From: Malonomonas rubra
GTDB taxonomy: Bacteria > Desulfobacterota > Desulfuromonadia > Desulfuromonadales > Geopsychrobacteraceae
Length of the DNA stretch: 64,000 bases
Direction: 5' to 3'
NCBI RefSeq assembly: GCF_003247215.1
Contig: NZ_QKAP01000073.1
Coordinates: 1 to 64,000 of the forward strand
Each line of letters begins with the position of its first letter. Within the stretch, counting starts at the first letter, position 1. The position numbers and the translations under genes are program-made. The notes under the pieces are model-generated. The model ran no database searches. It was not told the origin of the DNA and worked only from the letters and a program-made list of their open reading frames with translations. This document shows positions 62,577-64,000 of the stretch, one piece after another.

Positions 62577-63194
62577 TTACAGCAAAGTTTGTAATTGAGG
62601 CCAGAGCAGCGAGCCTGCGATGATCCACATGGTCAGGCAGACCATCCCGTCGAGGCAACGCCAGGCAACCGGCCTGCGGAATAGTGGCGCAAGCAGGCCG
62701 GCACCGAAGCTTAAGCTGAAAAACCAGAGAATAGAGGCGCAGATTGCCCCGGCACCGAACAGGTAGCGTTCAGAGGTGGCCAGCTGGCCGCCGATGCTGC
62801 CGACTAGGACGATGGTGTCGAGGTAGGCATGCGGGTTGAGCAGTGTCAGTGCTAGTGTTGTCAGAAGCAGTTTGCGTCGCGACAGACTCGGCTCGGCGCT
62901 TGTTTCCAAACGGCCCCCTTGGACTGCCGAAAGGAGCGAGCGGCTGCCGTACCACAGCAGAAACGCGGCCCCTCCCCAGGTGGCGAACTGTGCCAGCTGC
63001 GGATTAGTAGTGACCAGCGCGCCGAAACCGCTGATGCCGATGAGGATCAGGATGGCATCGCACAGGCTGCAAACCACGGCGGTTTGTAGCGGGTAATTGC
63101 GCCGCACTCCCTGCGTCAGCACAAACGCGTTCTGCACGCCAATGGCGATGATCAGCCCGCCGCCAAGACCCATACCTTGAAAAAAAGCAACCAT
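62577..63194 (-). CDS. argO: LysE/ArgO-type amino-acid exporter
   Basis: This 205-residue inner-membrane exporter has about six helices, with GLGGGLIIAIGVQNAFVLTQGVRR at the start and TLALTLLNPHAYLDTIVLVGSIG, the LysE family signature, in the middle. It exports arginine or lysine. ATG 63194 follows AGGAGG. It is divergent from an ArgP-like regulator, the standard arrangement for argO/lysE control. Confidence 0.88.
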   Translation of the reverse strand: MVAFFQGMGLGGGLIIAIGVQNAFVLTQGVRRNYPLQTAVVCSLCDAILILIGISGFGALVTTNPQLAQFATWGGAAFLLWYGSRSLLSAVQGGRLETSAEPSLSRRKLLLTTLALTLLNPHAYLDTIVLVGSIGGQLATSERYLFGAGAICASILWFFSLSFGAGLLAPLFRRPVAWRCLDGMVCLTMWIIAGSLLWPQLQTLL

Positions 63195-63298
63195 TTCTGC
63201 CTCCTGAAAAATCAATCTCTGCTAAAAAGATATGCTGCGCCAAATCAAAAGTAAAATTAATCTTTTTGTGAATAGATTAGTTCTGCTAATGTATAAAA

Positions 63299-64000
63299 AT
63301 GCTTGATTACAAACTGATAGAAGCGTTCGCCAAAGTGGTTGCAGAAGGTGGTTTTGAACGCGCTGCCCGCGTGCTGTTTATTTCCCAGTCGGCGGTTTCG
63401 CAACGGATTCGCCAGTTGGAAGAGCAGTGCGGACAATTGCTCCTGACCCGGACGTCGCCGCCGCAGCCCACCGCAGCAGGCAAGGAGTTGCTGAAACATT
63501 ATCAGCAGGTCAAGCTGCTTGAGGATGGTTTGACGACGGAATTGATTAACGCCGAGGAGCACGGGCCGATATCCCTGGCAATCGGTATCAACGCCGACAG
63601 CCTGGCCAGTTGGTTTATTGCCTCGATTCAACCGCTGTTGCGGCAGTTCAAGTTGCTGATCGATTTGCGGGTAGAAGATCAGGAACAGACCCATTTGTTT
63701 CTGCGTGAAGGAGAGGTGGTTGGTTGTATCAGTAACGAGCCGAAACCGATGCAGGGCTGCCGGGTCGAATTTCTCGGCCTGATGAACTATAGGCTTTTGG
63801 CAACGCCCGAATTTATTGAGCGCTGGTTTCCAGAAGGGTTATCGCTTGCGACAGTGCTATGTGCGCCAGCGGTGATTTTCAACCGCAAGGATCGTTTGCA
63901 CCAACTGTTTCTTGAGCAACACCTGAAAAAAGTTTCGCCGAACCTGCCCTGTCATTACATCCCCACGCCGGAACAGTTCTTACAGGTGATCGTCGAGGGC
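63299..64000 (+). CDS. ArgP/LysG-type LysR regulator, C-terminus beyond window
   Basis: This frame is open from ATG 63299 to the window end (234 codons), so it is absent from the ORF track. The N-terminal winged helix reads FAKVVAEGGFERAARVLFISQSAVSQRIRQLEEQ, and the substrate-binding domain begins near residue 90. The close divergent partner argO suggests ArgP-type control by lysine or arginine. There is no strong ribosome site before ATG. The intergenic region is AT-rich, as ArgP targets are. Confidence 0.85.
   Translation, partial: MLDYKLIEAFAKVVAEGGFERAARVLFISQSAVSQRIRQLEEQCGQLLLTRTSPPQPTAAGKELLKHYQQVKLLEDGLTTELINAEEHGPISLAIGINADSLASWFIASIQPLLRQFKLLIDLRVEDQEQTHLFLREGEVVGCISNEPKPMQGCRVEFLGLMNYRLLATPEFIERWFPEGLSLATVLCAPAVIFNRKDRLHQLFLEQHLKKVSPNLPCHYIPTPEQFLQVIVEG

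Overview
The window looks like a chromosomal segment of a Desulfuromonadales-type (Geobacter/Desulfuromonas relative) anaerobe. The evidence is a heptaheme c / diheme b cytochrome pair resembling CbcBA, a membrane-bound [NiFe] hydrogenase operon ordered small-large-cytochrome b-protease as in Geobacter Hya, indolepyruvate ferredoxin oxidoreductase, ATP-type PEP carboxykinase and a CheC-containing chemotaxis operon. No tRNA, rRNA, CRISPR array, insertion sequence or phage gene was seen. Coding density is high and almost every ORF-track line on the strand opposite a real gene is a shadow.

Layout. 1-4.6 kb (+): a truncated sigma-54-activator-like AAA+ protein, three small membrane proteins, a receiver-domain protein without its phospho-acceptor, then a heptaheme cytochrome c, a diheme cytochrome b and a four-helix membrane protein; I read this as one inner-membrane quinol-oxidising module with unusual regulatory parts. 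4.7-8.3 kb: sugar-isomerase-like protein, K+ channel/TrkA protein, GntR regulator with visible palindromic operators, NAD-dependent epimerase. 8.6-12.6 kb (+): hydrogenase operon; the small subunit has Asp in place of one proximal-cluster Cys. 12.9-14.5 kb: pckA with a good promoter and terminator. 14.6-21.1 kb (+): thiL overlapping a chemotaxis operon (cheR, MCP, cheW, cheY, cheA, cheC-like). 21.2-28.3 kb (+): lolA, yajQ-family gene, a 120-bp palindromic intergenic element, rimO, a nucleotidyltransferase, DUF445 and DUF815 genes, msrA.

28.3-34.7 kb: a polar amino-acid ABC transporter with two permeases and a binding protein but no ATPase, then small single-gene units (unknown membrane-anchored protein, LEA14-like lipoprotein, YchJ-like, CYTH, a 31-residue membrane peptide, a 51-residue [2Fe-2S]-type protein, UPF0173 hydrolase). 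34.8-43.0 kb (-): livH-iorA-iorB-livM-livG-livF::paaK-livK, an uptake and oxidation operon probably for aromatic or branched amino acids, with LivF fused in frame to a complete phenylacetate-CoA ligase. 43.1-46.0 kb (+): TruC-like synthase followed by a decaying sialidase-like pseudogene and a thiosulfate sulfurtransferase interrupted by one in-frame TAG.

46.0-56.1 kb: two EamA transporters, tag, uridine phosphorylase, a DJ-1/AraC regulator, PilZ protein, lipoprotein, Prc-type tail-specific protease, panE-like gene and a TPR protein. 56.2-61.2 kb (+): carD (apparently initiated at ATT), ispD-ispF, glnS, cysS. 61.2-64.0 kb: srkA-like kinase, alkyltransferase-like protein, and a divergent argO/argP-type pair, the regulator running off the window end. 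The strongest leads are the cytochrome/pseudo-regulator module at the left edge, the Asp-ligated hydrogenase, the LivF-PaaK fusion inside the liv/ior operon, the palindromic element before rimO, and the ATT start of carD.
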